Source of the DNA: Amphibacillus cookii
GTDB lineage: Bacteria > Bacillota > Bacilli > Bacillales > Amphibacillaceae
Reading direction: 5' to 3'
Assembly: GCF_016908375.1 (NCBI RefSeq)
Contig: NZ_JAFBDS010000002.1
Coordinates: forward strand, 411,040-475,039
Length of the DNA stretch: 64,000 nucleotides
Made by a program: the position numbers and the translations under genes. Shown here piece after piece: positions 1 to 9,044 of this stretch; position 1 is the first letter of the stretch, and each line of letters starts with the position of its first letter. The notes under the pieces were generated by a model. The model saw nothing but the letters and a program-made list of their open reading frames with translations. It had not been told where the DNA came from and made no database searches.

Positions 1-168
1 TAATTGTTCATGATCTTCAATTTCGTCGATTGCGCGCATGGATAAATAAGCAGAAGCAACAGCTTTCTTTAAGGTTGGCTTTAATAAAGTGATGGGAATG
101 TAGAATGTCCGGCTTGTTTCTTTAAGGACGCGCATGGCTTCTTTATTGAATTTGTTATCACTTCTCAA
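1..168 (-). CDS. squalene/phytoene synthase family protein, N-terminal 56 residues (runs off the window)
   Basis: The reverse strand reads from a TTG codon at 168-166, with GGAGG at 176-180 as ribosome site, through 56 sense codons to the window edge. The peptide contains ETSRTFYIPITLLKP and YLSMRAIDEIED, which resemble the opening of trans-isoprenyl diphosphate synthases of the squalene/phytoene synthase type (B. subtilis YisP is a relative): the SRTFY element and the first acidic DxxED-like motif that binds diphosphate through magnesium. The family condenses or hydrolyses farnesyl diphosphate; which reaction this one performs cannot be told from the fragment. It is transcribed away from the lipoprotein gene at 516. 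Confidence 0.75.
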   Translation of the reverse strand, partial: MRSDNKFNKEAMRVLKETSRTFYIPITLLKPTLKKAVASAYLSMRAIDEIEDHEQL

Positions 169-254
169 TCTATTTCCTCCTTTAAAATCCAGCCTATCTT
201 AATGTAAGTTTAGCAGGATTGATTGTTAATAAGCAAGGAATTTAAATAGTAAAC

Positions 255-287
255 ACATTTATCACAGACACCGTTCGTAAAAAATAG
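255..287 (+). repeat. left-end fragment of the dispersed two-hairpin element (copy R0)
   Basis: The bases TTTATCACAGA followed by CCGTTCGTAAAAA match the left end of the element seen in full at 12343 and 13691. Only this first arm is preserved. It lies in the gap between the divergent genes at 168 and 516; the rest of that gap (169-515) is AT-rich and shows no gene I can support. Confidence 0.6.
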
Positions 288-515
288 TTGTTATTAAACA
301 CGAAATATGAAGTCAGTCAGAGGTAAGCATGTGATTACACATTTTTTACTAAAATAAAAGTTAGATTGATGAGATAAAGTGAAAAAGACTGTGAATGGTG
401 ATTTTAGTAATGTTACACAACTGTCATATTCTTTTAGAGCTCATTCTTTGGCTTTAAACTAAAAATCAATTGTGTTAAACTAAGCATCAATTGGTTCTGA
501 AAGGGGTTTTTAATA

Positions 516-1253
516 ATGAAAAAATGGATACTGGGGTTATTCCTCATTACTGTTGTAGGTTTATTAGTTGCTTGTGGTAATGACGAGGAAGATACAACTG
601 AACAGGAGCAAGGAGCAGATCCGAATGAGGAGTTAGAAATGCCAGAACCTGATTTAGAAGGGATTCCTGACGTGGTTGCTGAAGTGAATGGTAATGAAAT
701 TACAGGTGCTGAATTTGAAATGACTTACATTAGTCAGTTTCAACAAGCTGCCATGCAATCACAAATGACAGGTCAACCCGTTGATCAGGATCAGCTTAAA
801 TCTGAACTCGCAGATAATATGGTTGATCAAGAACTATTAGTTCAAGAGGCAGATACCAGAGGATTTGAGGCAACAGAGCAAGAGGTAGATGAGATGATTA
901 ATGATATTATGGAAGCGAACCAGCTAGAATCACGAGACGAGCTATTTGCTGTTTTAGACGAGCAAGGAACGTCTGAATCTGAGGTTATCTCTCAAATAGA
1001 AATGCAAATTAAATTGGATCAACTGATTGCTGATGAAGTGGGTGAAGTTGAAGCCACTGAAGAAGAATTACAGACATTTTATGATGAGCTTTCGGCACAA
1101 TATGAAGAGACTGAAGGTATGGAAGAATTACCTCCTTTTGATGAAGTTAGGACTGAAATAGAAGAAGAATTGCAAATGCAAGAAGAATCAGAAGCGATTA
1201 TGGCTTTGATTGAAGTACTTCGAAGCGATGCGGAAATTGAAACGTATCTTTAG
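516..1253 (+). CDS. SurA N-terminal-domain lipoprotein (extracellular foldase-like)
   Basis: A 245-residue lipoprotein with a lysine-led signal sequence and lipobox LVAC, cysteine at about residue 20, so it should be anchored on the outer face of the membrane. Residues 50-185 (VVAEVNGNEITGAEFE, then a helical stretch) match the SurA N-terminal chaperone domain found in PrsA/SurA foldases. No parvulin isomerase domain follows; the chain ends in an acidic helical tail. It is strongly acidic throughout, as expected for exported proteins of salt- or alkali-adapted bacteria. AAGGGG lies ten bases upstream of the ATG. Its stop codon lies right beside a truncated transposase on the other strand. Substrate unknown. 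Confidence 0.8.
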   Translation: MKKWILGLFLITVVGLLVACGNDEEDTTEQEQGADPNEELEMPEPDLEGIPDVVAEVNGNEITGAEFEMTYISQFQQAAMQSQMTGQPVDQDQLKSELADNMVDQELLVQEADTRGFEATEQEVDEMINDIMEANQLESRDELFAVLDEQGTSESEVISQIEMQIKLDQLIADEVGEVEATEEELQTFYDELSAQYEETEGMEELPPFDEVRTEIEEELQMQEESEAIMALIEVLRSDAEIETYL

Positions 1254-1438
1254 ATGTTGTAATAAAGTGGTCGTCCACCACCATCATAGGTATCCAACAG
1301 AAACTTCGTATCAACCTGTTCAACAGCTTCATGAACAATTCGGCAAACATGATTTTGGGGTATATGTACTTCTAAATCCATTGGTAAATAGAGCTGTTTC
1401 ATGTTATAATTTTTGAAAGATATATGATCATATGTCAT
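1250..1438 (-). pseudogene. IS1182-type transposase, N-terminal fragment
   Basis: From an ATG at 1438-1436, with AGGAG upstream, the reverse strand encodes about 62 residues containing NYNMKQLYLPMDLEVHIP and DTYDGGGRP. This is the conserved start of IS1182-family (DDE) transposases of Bacillota. Homology stops abruptly and a stop codon follows, overlapping the last bases of the lipoprotein gene. The remaining 350 or so residues are absent, so this is a decayed insertion sequence. An inverted repeat (AAATCGCTC near 1445, GAGCGATTT near 1490) spans the ribosome site, a common arrangement in these elements. Confidence 0.75.
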
Positions 1439-1593
1439 AAGAAAATCGCTCCTTTGGTAGGTTATTGGTGGTACTTTAATTATACCAATTAGAGCGATTT
1501 TTTTATTTTTCATTTTTGTTAAAAATAGGCAAGCTTATTACTAAAGTAATGACCATGTATTTTTCCATTGTATGAAAATAACGCAAAGAGCGA

Positions 1594-1632
1594 CAGGCGG
1601 CGACTCCAGCGGGAAAAGCAATGAGACTACTG
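1594..1632 (+). repeat. fragment of the GC-rich Bacillaceae-type repeat
   Basis: GGCGACTCCAGCGGGAAAAG matches the 5' part of the longer repeats at 2701 and 22780 (CTCCxGCGGGAAxAGC). Only the first 35-40 bases remain. Confidence 0.5.
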
Positions 1633-1665
1633 AAAAAGTGATATTTTTCTCCCGTAATAATAAAA

Positions 1666-1728
1666 TAAAAAAAATGAGCGTAATCCTCATTATAAAAGTG
1701 AGAAATTACGCTTATTTTTCAGAGTATA
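1666..1728 (-). terminator. hairpin at the 3' end of the decayed IS1182 copy
   Basis: GAGCGTAAT (1676-1684) pairs with ATTACGCTT further on, with an inner CCTCA/TGAG stem and A-rich and T-rich flanks on the two sides. It lies just beyond the truncated C-terminal transposase piece and could act as a terminator on either strand or be the element's terminal palindrome. Confidence 0.45.
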
Positions 1729-1734
1729 GAGACT

Positions 1735-2595
1735 CTATTTTATCTCTTTTTCATACCCGTGTCTATTTTTCAACTCTGCATTTTTTGCTTCTATTTTATA
1801 TCTTGATGCGGCTAATTCCTTAAATTCTTTTGTCTCTTGGAATGCCTCTTGTTCCACATGTTCTGTTGATTTTATTGTTATTGAATAGGATTTTGTTTTG
1901 GCCCCTTCTCGATAACAACCTTCACGCAACGGACACACTTTACATTGCTTCACATCGAAAAAATATTTTAGTTGTGGGTTTTGAGTGGTTGAATGCCGAT
2001 GTTTCATTCCCTTTCTGGTTGCTAGATGCCCAGCTGGACAGACATACATCCCCGCATCTTTATTAAACTGAAATGTTGTTTCTTCTGTTCGTGTCCCGTT
2101 TGATATCACTGGATGCAGTTGCGCAACTAAACGTAGATTATTTTCTTTTGAAAATATCAAATGTCGTTTTCCTGAATAAGCCTTGTCCCCAATAACCGTA
2201 TCAAATGCCAGCCCATTTTCTTTACTCTTCTTGATAAGATCCTGCAAAGAATTCGCATCACTTTTTTCTCCTGTTGTTACGGTTGCGGCTGTTATCATCG
2301 GTTCATCTGACATTGCAATATGGGTTTTATAGCCTAAAAAAGAGGAATCAGAAGATTTATAACCTTTACGAGCATCTGGATCAGAAGAATAGGTTTAACA
2401 ATAAGTATTTAAACATGCGAATAGGTGGCTTGCAGTTCGTCCGTTATCTAGACCATATTTATCTTCTAATTCCTCTTCAACAAAACGGAAGTCAACAAGA
2501 TCGTGCATTTGACGAAGAAAGTTGTCTTTTGGAATAAGCGCATCATAAAGTTGCGTATAAGGACTTAACGAAAGGGATGTTTGTTGTTTTAACAT
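1735..2595 (-). pseudogene. IS1182-type transposase remnant, internally deleted
   Basis: One reverse-strand frame holds an N-terminal part (MLKQQTSLSLSPYTQLYD..., start ATG 2595-2593), an in-frame TAA at 2397-2395, and then the DDE-domain C-terminal part with SDPDARKG, GDKAYSGK and the cysteine cluster CPAGH...CKVCPLREGC. It ends early at ELKNRHGYEK. Compared with intact IS1182 transposases, about 150 or more middle residues are missing, and the C-terminus is cut. The two parts share a frame, so a single internal deletion plus a stop explains the damage. Its N-terminus differs from that of the fragment at 1250, so two different insertion sequences died here. Confidence 0.8.
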
Positions 2596-2700
2596 TATTT
2601 TCACCGCTCTTTTCTTATTACTTCTCTTTCTATTATACCAAAAAAAAGAGATTAAAACGGATTATTGTAAGGTGTTTAGTAAGATTAGATCGCTAATAAA

Positions 2701-2835
2701 ACGGAAGTGAAAGACGACGACTCCAGCGGGAATAGCACGCGTCCGAAGATCCACTTCTCCTCGCGTTCTTGGCTAGGAGAAGTTAGCTGAGGCCGTGCCC
2801 GCGGAAAGCGATCGTCTGTAACTGGAGTGGAATAC
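2701..2835 (+). repeat. GC-rich Bacillaceae-type repeat, copy B1
   Basis: About 135 bp with the signature GACTCCAGCGGGAATAGCA near the start and GTGCCCGCGGAAAGCGATCG near the end. The outer parts (GACGAC/GATCGTC) and the middle (CTTCTCCT/AGGAGAAG) are self-complementary, so the whole can fold into a long hairpin. It is markedly more GC-rich than its surroundings. Confidence 0.65.
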
Positions 2836-2859
2836 ACCATACTTTAATTATAAAATACC

Positions 2860-2975
2860 TCCATGGGCTAGTTTTTCAGCAGTCTCGAATAGCACGAGCT
2901 GAAGATCCCGCAGGGTGGTTTTTCCGAGGAAGCTGAAGCATTGCCCGCGGAAAGCGTCCGCCTATAGCGGTTCGA
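2860..2975 (+). repeat. GC-rich Bacillaceae-type repeat, copy B2 (5' truncated)
   Basis: Contains CTCGAATAGCACGAGCTGAAG, GAAGCATTGCCCGCGG and AAAGCGTCCGCC, matching the middle and 3' part of copy B1. The 5' CTCCAGCGGG portion has been lost. Confidence 0.55.
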
Positions 2976-2992
2976 GTACTCTAATTGTAATT

Positions 2993-3046
2993 ACCAGAAA
3001 AACAAGAGGCTGCCCAAAAGTTTCAATACTTTTGGGACGGCCTCTT
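2993..3046 (-). terminator. rho-independent terminator of the chemoreceptor gene
   Basis: Read on the reverse strand, the inverted repeat 3004-3046 (outer AAGAGGC/GCCTCTT, inner CCCAAAAGT/ACTTTTGGG, six-base loop) is followed by CTTGTTTTTC. It lies about 30 bp past the stop codon of the chemoreceptor gene. Confidence 0.85.
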
Positions 3047-3074
3047 TTAGTGTTTAATCTTAAGGTATGTGGAA

Positions 3075-4772
3075 TTAATACTTAAATTGATCGATGCTAT
3101 ATTGTAGTTTTTCTGAAATGGTCGCCAAAGCTTTAGATGCTTGAAAAATATCTTCCATCATTTTTTTCTGTTCTTTCCCAGATTTCGCGATTTTTTCTGT
3201 GCTACCTGATGATTGTTCGGCGATTTCAGTCATCCCATCAACTTCTTTGACTAGATCTTGCATTTGTTGTTTGCTTTTATTTATATCGATTGTTAATTGA
3301 TGAAGTTGCTGTGCCGTTTTAGAAGCTGTTGATGAAATACTAGTGAATGCACCATTGGTTTTGTAAATCAAATCAATACCTTGTTCAACCGTTAATTGAG
3401 CATGACTTGTTTGATCCACAGATTGAATAGCTTCGCTTTGTAAGTCTTTAATTAAATTTGAAACTTGCTCCGTCGCTTGTCCGGTTTCTTCTGCTAGCTT
3501 TCGAACTTCCTCTGCAACAATTGAAAATCCTAGACCATGTTCCCCTGCACGAGCTGCTTCAATAGAAGCATTCAACGCTAGTAAGTTGGTCTGTTCTGAG
3601 ATTGATGTAATCAACGTAACGATTTTGTCAATTTCTTTTGCCTTAATGTTCAGTTGATTTGCAATCTTACCCATTTGATTTGTATTATCTTTAATGTTAT
3701 TCATTTGTTGAATCGTTTGGTTAACAACCTCTCTACCATTTTTAGAAACTTGGTCTGTATCGTTGGAAGCCTGTGCAGCTTGCTCAATTTGTGTTGAAAC
3801 TACATGTATATGTTTAGCTATATTTGTAATATTCTGATTTGCGTTCTGTGTTGATTGTGATTGTTGCTCGACACCGGCAGCCATATTATTCATTGCCATA
3901 TGTATTTGGTCAGTGGCAAAGCTAGTATCTTCAGCACTCGCAAATAATTGCTCTGAGGTTGCTGCAATCAGTTGAGCGTTTTCAGCAACTCCTGCGATAA
4001 CTTGTTGTAAAGATGCGACCATTTGGTTGACATCATCGGCTAAAGCGCCTAAGTCGTCCTTATTAGAGATTGAGAGAGGTTGAATATTTAGTGAGCCTTT
4101 AGCAACTTTATTTACATGCGAACTAATTAATTGAATAGGCTTAGTCATTTTTCGAATGATGATAATCGTTACGATAGCGGCTAAGAACGGTAGAATGATC
4201 GCTATTATTAATGTTGGCTTTGCCATTTCCCAAGTACGTTCTCGTACAATTGATCCTTCGAAGTCAATGGTATTAATAGCGATGACTTCATTTTGAGGAT
4301 TATGATCTTGGAATATAGGCGCATAGCCTGTTACCCTTGTGATCCCACCAAATTCATAAACATCGGTATAATAACTATGTCCGGCTTTAACATGTTCAAT
4401 TGCCTCTTCATCAATCATGAATGTATCACCTGCTTGAAAACCCTGTGACCGAAGATTACTATCAGCAGCTAATACTTTACCATCTAATGATAAAATATAG
4501 TGAGCTTCAAAAATATCTTTTTTTCCAATTGTCCATTCAATTTCATCTTCAATTTGATTGAGGTAACTTCTTTCCCCGCTCACTAATTGCTGAAGGGCTT
4601 CTGGGTCAATTATCCCAGTTGTAATATTAGCACAACCTGTTAATTCAACACCGGCAGCTTGTAACACTTCTTGATAGCTTGAACGATAATTGAATATTGC
4701 AAGTATACTTATCGTTAAAAAAACAATAAGCGACACGATCAACGCCATTTTATTGGTCAAACTTAGTCTCAT
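3075..4772 (-). CDS. methyl-accepting chemotaxis protein (transmembrane)
   Basis: A chemoreceptor of about 565 residues. It has a first membrane segment at about 8-30, an extracytoplasmic sensor domain at 31-185 that looks Cache-like ([18 protein letters not shown]), a second membrane segment at about 186-207, a HAMP linker, and a long coiled-coil signalling domain. The signalling tip contains [20 protein letters not shown], diagnostic for the family and the contact site for CheW/CheA. The ligand is unknown. A longer frame opens at 4823, but only the ATG at 4772 has a Shine-Dalgarno sequence (AAGGGAG) upstream, so I use that start. It stands alone, away from any chemotaxis operon. Confidence 0.92.
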   Translation of the reverse strand: MRLSLTNKMALIVSLIVFLTISILAIFNYRSSYQEVLQAAGVELTGCANITTGIIDPEALQQLVSGERSYLNQIEDEIEWTIGKKDIFEAHYILSLDGKVLAADSNLRSQGFQAGDTFMIDEEAIEHVKAGHSYYTDVYEFGGITRVTGYAPIFQDHNPQNEVIAINTIDFEGSIVRERTWEMAKPTLIIAIILPFLAAIVTIIIIRKMTKPIQLISSHVNKVAKGSLNIQPLSISNKDDLGALADDVNQMVASLQQVIAGVAENAQLIAATSEQLFASAEDTSFATDQIHMAMNNMAAGVEQQSQSTQNANQNITNIAKHIHVVSTQIEQAAQASNDTDQVSKNGREVVNQTIQQMNNIKDNTNQMGKIANQLNIKAKEIDKIVTLITSISEQTNLLALNASIEAARAGEHGLGFSIVAEEVRKLAEETGQATEQVSNLIKDLQSEAIQSVDQTSHAQLTVEQGIDLIYKTNGAFTSISSTASKTAQQLHQLTIDINKSKQQMQDLVKEVDGMTEIAEQSSGSTEKIAKSGKEQKKMMEDIFQASKALATISEKLQYSIDQFKY

Positions 4773-4858
4773 TGTAAACAAATCTCCCTTATACCTTCTA
4801 TTATATTCACTTAGTATATTCATAGATAATTACAGTTGTCAATGACTTTAGAACTAGT

Positions 4859-4899
4859 TCTTTTTACTAACTTTATAGTTTGTAAAGTTAGTAAAAAGA
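4859..4899. other. perfect 17-bp inverted repeat, AT-rich
   Basis: Arms at 4859-4875 and 4883-4899 (TCTTTTTACTAACTTTA and its exact complement) are separated by seven bases. It lies 87 bp upstream of the chemoreceptor start, between divergent genes. The A and T runs are inside the arms, so it could terminate transcription in either direction or act as an operator. Apart from this and repeat R1, the 4773-5244 gap shows no gene. Confidence 0.6.
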
Positions 4900-5050
4900 G
4901 ACTTGGCTACTCGTGCAAATTGAAAGATATATCAATTGTTTTAAATAAAGTCTTACATAGATCGATAGTAAGGGCGATTAACTGTTCAATCCAGAGTCAT
5001 CTAAGAACTTAAATCAAATAGTAGCTTACGTTAGCTTCCTCTTTTTAAAA

Positions 5051-5185
5051 ACGTTTATCACAAATAACCGTCCGTAAAAACCCCCACTTCAAATATAGAG
5101 AGTAGATCAAAACTATTTAGGTGGGTGATAACGAAGGCTAATGTTCGAATTCACTCAACTAACAATCATTGAAATTTCGCTTTAT
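5051..5185 (+). repeat. dispersed two-hairpin element, copy R1 (short form)
   Basis: Left end ACGTTTATCACAAATAACCG, then the first hairpin (CCGTCCGT...CCCCCAC paired with GGTGGGTGATAACG), then TGTTCGAATTCACTCAACTAA and the right end TTGAAATTTCGCTTTAT. The branched second domain of the long copies is absent here. Confidence 0.75.
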
Positions 5186-5244
5186 TATAATACAATATTT
5201 ATTTAGTTTGCTATACTAAGGTTAGATATGGAAGGGAGATTAAC

Positions 5245-6324
5245 ATGTATAAAAAATTTATGAAAATCGCGTCAGTGATTATTGTATTGTTTATTATGAT
5301 CTACTTGGCCTCATTAGTTAATTGGATCTTTTATCCTGTTCTAGTATTTGGACGAACATTATTTATTCCCATTTTAATAGCTAGCTTGTTATTTTATATA
5401 TTTAAACCATTGGTGAAGTGGTTGAACAATTATGTTTCCAAGACAATGGCTATTATCATTTTGTACATTTGCTTTATTGCAATACTTATTGGGTTAGTTT
5501 CTTTTATTGTGCCAGAAATTCAAAAACAAGTATTATTACTGATTAATAGTATGCCAGCAATTGTTGAAGATATTCAATCGCTTCTATTTGAGTTACAAGA
5601 GAATGAATGGCTTGAACGCCTTAACTTGGTTGATTTATTTGAGGTAGAAGAGCAGGTTGAAGAAGTAGGGCGATCCATTTCTACTACGATTGGTGATTTT
5701 GTATCTGGTACGATTAATTTTCTTGGTGTCCTGTTCAATATAATGATTAGTTTGTTTATTATCCCTTTTGTTTTGTTTTATATGCTGAAGGAAGGTGAGA
5801 AGTTTCCTAAAAGCTTTGTGCGGTTTGTTCCAGAGGCTCGACATGAGGAACTTAAGAGCACGTTTAAAGATTTGGATCAGACACTTAGTCATTACATACA
5901 AGGCGTTATGATCGTTTGTTTATCAATAGGAATATTGTGCTATACTAGTTTTTCAATTGTTGGCTTAGACTTTGCTCTTATATTGGCTTTAATTGCGATG
6001 GTAACAAATGTTATCCCATATATAGGGCCATGGATCGGTGCAGTTCCTGCTACGATTGTGGGTTTAGTGCAATCACCTTTAATGGCTTTAACAGTTATTA
6101 TTATTATTGTTGTGATTCAACAGATTGAGAGCCTGTTTATTCAACCCCAAGTTATGGGTAAAAAAATGTCAATGCACCCGGTGACCGTGTTATTTCTTGT
6201 ATTGGTCGCAGGGCGATTTGCGGGGATTTTAGGCATGATTTTGGCAGTTCCTTTTTACGCAATTGCAAAAGTACTCCTCACCCATTTATATCGAGTGCTT
6301 CAATTAAGAAAAACGTCAGTTTAA
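5245..6324 (+). CDS. AI-2E family transporter (PerM/YtvI-like permease)
   Basis: A 359-residue polytopic membrane protein. Two membrane segments at the N-terminus (about 7-30 and 32-55) are followed by a third at 68-90, an amphipathic stretch at 90-150, and a C-terminal block of hydrophobic helices ending near residue 350. The layout and the conserved pieces VTNVIPYIGPWIGAVPA and QVMGKKMSMHPVTVLF are typical of the AI-2E transporter family. Members are linked to autoinducer export or sodium/proton exchange; the substrate here is unknown. GGAAGGGAG precedes the ATG by nine bases. The gene stands alone with its own terminator. Confidence 0.88.
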   Translation: MYKKFMKIASVIIVLFIMIYLASLVNWIFYPVLVFGRTLFIPILIASLLFYIFKPLVKWLNNYVSKTMAIIILYICFIAILIGLVSFIVPEIQKQVLLLINSMPAIVEDIQSLLFELQENEWLERLNLVDLFEVEEQVEEVGRSISTTIGDFVSGTINFLGVLFNIMISLFIIPFVLFYMLKEGEKFPKSFVRFVPEARHEELKSTFKDLDQTLSHYIQGVMIVCLSIGILCYTSFSIVGLDFALILALIAMVTNVIPYIGPWIGAVPATIVGLVQSPLMALTVIIIIVVIQQIESLFIQPQVMGKKMSMHPVTVLFLVLVAGRFAGILGMILAVPFYAIAKVLLTHLYRVLQLRKTSV

Positions 6325-6340
6325 TAGGCTGACGTTTTTT
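6309..6340. terminator. terminator overlapping the end of the AI-2E transporter gene
   Basis: AAAAACGTCAG at 6309-6319 pairs with CTGACGTTTTTT at 6329-6340. The stem includes the last codons and stop of the transporter. The T run works on the forward strand, and the complementary A run could serve the convergent cyclophilin gene. Confidence 0.85.
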
Positions 6341-6425
6341 GTGTGTTCCAAAATATCATATCTTTTTACAACACATAGATTAGGCCTAGTATTATAAAAT
6401 AAAACGATTATATAATAGAGACGCT

Positions 6426-7055
6426 TTATTGTTTTACTGGAGATGGGTAGTCGACGCCATATGTTTCAATGATGATATGATCGATTACTTGATCTTCATA
6501 TGGCTTATCACTGTTATCTCGGTCTATATTTGCTATTTTATCAACCACGTCCATTCCTTCGGTTACTTTTCCAAAGGCGGCATATTGACCGTCTAAATAA
6601 GTAGAGGTCTCTTGAACAATGAAAAATTGCGAGCCAGCAGAGTTTGGTGATTGTGATCGAGCCATTGACACAATACCTCGCTCATGACTTAGACTATTTT
6701 TAAAGTTATTGTCAGTAAATTCACCTGGTATCGAATAGTCGGGTCCGCCTAAACCATTACCTTCTGGATCGCCTCCTTGAATTATAAATCCTGGTAAAAC
6801 ACGATGAAATATTAATCCATCATAAAAACCTCTCTCAATAAGAGAAATGAAATTGGCAACGGTGTTAGATGCTATTTCAGGATAAAGTTCCATAACGATT
6901 TCATCTTCATTTTCCATAGTGAGGGTTACGATTGGATTATTTTCAACCTCAGGGTAATGAATATCTTCTTTCCTGTCATTATTGGTTTGGGGTTGCGCAC
7001 ATGCTGTAAGTAAGCTGAACAAAATCATTAATAGAATACATTTACCGATTCTCAT
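6426..7055 (-). CDS. cyclophilin-type peptidyl-prolyl cis-trans isomerase, lipoprotein
   Basis: A 209-residue protein with a signal peptide and lipobox LTAC (cysteine 19), so a membrane-anchored extracytoplasmic foldase. The cyclophilin domain covers about 40-200 and keeps the catalytic FHR (83-85), GFIIQGGDP (89-97), and GSQFFI (141-146) motifs. The tryptophan and histidine that bind cyclosporin in human cyclophilin A are tyrosines here (153 and 158), as often in bacterial forms. It speeds proline isomerisation in exported proteins. GGAGG lies just upstream of the ATG. It is transcribed toward the AI-2E gene and away from the amidase. Confidence 0.93.
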   Translation of the reverse strand: MRIGKCILLMILFSLLTACAQPQTNNDRKEDIHYPEVENNPIVTLTMENEDEIVMELYPEIASNTVANFISLIERGFYDGLIFHRVLPGFIIQGGDPEGNGLGGPDYSIPGEFTDNNFKNSLSHERGIVSMARSQSPNSAGSQFFIVQETSTYLDGQYAAFGKVTEGMDVVDKIANIDRDNSDKPYEDQVIDHIIIETYGVDYPSPVKQ

Positions 7056-7191
7056 TATTTCAGTCCTCCATTGTTATCATTAAGCGTTAACATCATAACA
7101 TGTTCCAGAATATTTTGGGATAGAGAACTGTTGAGCATCCAAGCCAAGTTTAGACTTAAACGTATGAATAATATAGAAAGGAGGGGATAAA

Positions 7192-7989
7192 ATGGTTAAA
7201 ATATTTATTGATCCCGGTCATGGTGGGAGTGATCCAGGTGCAGTTGCTAATGGATTATCAGAAAAAAACTTGACATTAGCGATTGGCCTAGCCTTAAGAG
7301 ATTATATTTTAAAAAATTACCAAAACGTATCCGTCAGAATGTCGCGAACAAGTGATCAAACTGTTTCTTTAAATAGTAGAACACAAATGGCAAATCAGTG
7401 GGAGCCAGACTTTTATTTATCGATTCATGTTAATGCTGGTGGTGGAAGCGGGTTTGAAAGCTATATTTGGAATGGTCAATTTTCGAATAAATCACGCACT
7501 CAACAAATAAGATCTACGATTCACCAAACCATTGTTAATACAAAAAATTGGCGAGATCGTGGTCAAAAAGAGGCAAACTTTCATGTGTTAAGAGAAACAC
7601 GAATGACAGCAGTGTTAACAGAGAATGGTTTTATAGACCATCAAAGTGAGGCTAGGGCAATGCGTGATGATAATTGGGTAGAAAACGTAGCCATTGCTCA
7701 TGCACATGGAATTGAAAAAGCTTTTCAACTAAAACGTCAAAATAACGAATCAGCTGATGACCTATTATATCGTGTCGTTGTGGGATCATTTAGAGAGGAG
7801 CAAAATGCCCGTTCAAGAGTAAATGCATTAAAAAAAACTAGCTATGAGGCCTATATTTTGCCGTATGACCAACAAGGACAGCGCTATTATCGTGTTATAG
7901 CAGGTGCATTTCACCAAAAGCAAAATGCCGAGAACCGACTTGATTCGCTAAAAAATGACGGTTTTGAGGGATTTTTAGTTGTAGTATAA
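7192..7989 (+). CDS. N-acetylmuramoyl-L-alanine amidase with SPOR domain (CwlC-like)
   Basis: A 265-residue enzyme that should cut the bond between muramic acid and the stem peptide of peptidoglycan. Residues 1-180 form an Amidase_3 domain with the zinc ligands H10 (DPGHGG), E24 and H79 (SIHVN) and the catalytic glutamate E144 (TENGF). Residues 192-265 form a SPOR domain of two half-repeats (YRVVVGSF, YYRVIAGAF) that binds denuded glycan. There is no signal peptide, as in B. subtilis CwlC and phage endolysins, which suggests action from inside the mother cell at lysis. The ribosome site AAAGGAGGGG is excellent. It is monocistronic and ends at a shared bidirectional terminator. Confidence 0.92.
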   Translation: MVKIFIDPGHGGSDPGAVANGLSEKNLTLAIGLALRDYILKNYQNVSVRMSRTSDQTVSLNSRTQMANQWEPDFYLSIHVNAGGGSGFESYIWNGQFSNKSRTQQIRSTIHQTIVNTKNWRDRGQKEANFHVLRETRMTAVLTENGFIDHQSEARAMRDDNWVENVAIAHAHGIEKAFQLKRQNNESADDLLYRVVVGSFREEQNARSRVNALKKTSYEAYILPYDQQGQRYYRVIAGAFHQKQNAENRLDSLKNDGFEGFLVVV

Positions 7990-8104
7990 TGTTTGAGTAT
8001 GGCGAGTGCTGCGTTTACCCGGGAAATAATCATAATTATTCATTACATTTGTTACTTTCATACTGTGGAAGAGCAAAAACAACGGTTCAGTAGTTAATTA
8101 TTAG

Positions 8105-8153
8105 AAAAACAAGCTATTTGCATGATTGCTTTCACTGCAAATAGCTTGTTTTT
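8105..8153. terminator. bidirectional terminator between the amidase gene and lexA
   Basis: An 18-bp perfect inverted repeat (8105-8122 and 8136-8153: AAAAACAAGCTATTTGCA and complement) with A and T runs at its ends. It sits between convergent genes and touches the lexA stop codon, so it can end transcription from both sides. Confidence 0.9.
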
Positions 8154-8776
8154 CATTGCATATGACGGTACAAACCGATAACTTTACCTAATATCGATAC
8201 ACTATTATAGATTAAGGGCTCCAATGTTGCATTTTCGGGTTGTAGGCGGATACGATCCTTCTCTTTGAAAAAGCGCTTAACGGTGGCCTCATCATCTTCG
8301 GTCATTGCTACGACAATATCGCCGTTGTTAGCGGTTTGTTGTTGTTTAACAATAACCATATCTCCATTTAAAATACCAGCTTCAATCATACTATCACCTT
8401 CAATGATAAGCACAAAAACATTATCATCTGAGTGAGTAATTGATGAAGGAAGAGGTATAAATTCCTCGATATTTTCCACTGCAGTTATAGGAAGCCCAGC
8501 TGTCACTTTACCGATAACAGGTGCATAGGATACACCTTCTTTTGGGATATTTAATTCTTCATCGACATGGATGACTTCTATAGCTCGAGGTTTAGTGGGG
8601 TCACGACGAATATACCCTTTTTTTTCTAAACGAGCCAAGTGACCATGCACAGTGGAGCTCGAGGCGAGCCCAACAGCCTCCCCAATTTCTCTAACAGATG
8701 GCGGATAACCTTTTAAAGTAACTTGCTCTTTTATGTAGTTTAAAATAGCTTCTTGACGCTTTGATAATGCGTGCAT
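8153..8776 (-). CDS. lexA: LexA repressor of the SOS response
   Basis: About 207 residues from the ATG at 8776, which matches the known N-terminus ([11 protein letters not shown]). A longer frame starts at 8800, but that ATG lies inside the Shine-Dalgarno region (GGAGG). The winged helix-turn-helix is at about 24-60 ([21 protein letters not shown]). The RecA-stimulated self-cleavage site is A93-G94 (VTAGLPI), with catalytic S129 (EGDSMIE) and K167 (TVKRFF). It represses SOS genes by binding CGAAC-N4-GTTCG boxes; two such boxes lie between this gene and yneB. The leader between its promoter and start is long, about 260 nt. Confidence 0.97.
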   Translation of the reverse strand: MHALSKRQEAILNYIKEQVTLKGYPPSVREIGEAVGLASSSTVHGHLARLEKKGYIRRDPTKPRAIEVIHVDEELNIPKEGVSYAPVIGKVTAGLPITAVENIEEFIPLPSSITHSDDNVFVLIIEGDSMIEAGILNGDMVIVKQQQTANNGDIVVAMTEDDEATVKRFFKEKDRIRLQPENATLEPLIYNSVSILGKVIGLYRHMQ

Positions 8777-9044
8777 AATGTTTAATAAACCTCCGATCAT
8801 TTTTAACGTATCTTGGATAGAATAGTAAATTCCTTAATCAAATTGTAAGGTGGGTATACTTATGACAGCTTCTCAATAATAGTGTAACGTTATATGCGAC
8901 TAATTAGTCTTGATTATATAAAGGTGCATATTGTGAAAAGTTACACTTTTGAACCATTCAAGTGATGCTGTAAATAGTTAGATCATCTTCGAACAAGTTA
9001 AAAAAACCTATTACTATTCTTCTTGAATTTTTTATTATGAAAAT

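Noticed and set aside
1442..1500. Inverted repeat around the first IS1182 fragment as the terminal repeat of an intact element
   Set aside because: It spans the ribosome site rather than an element end, and no matching second end or target duplication was found.
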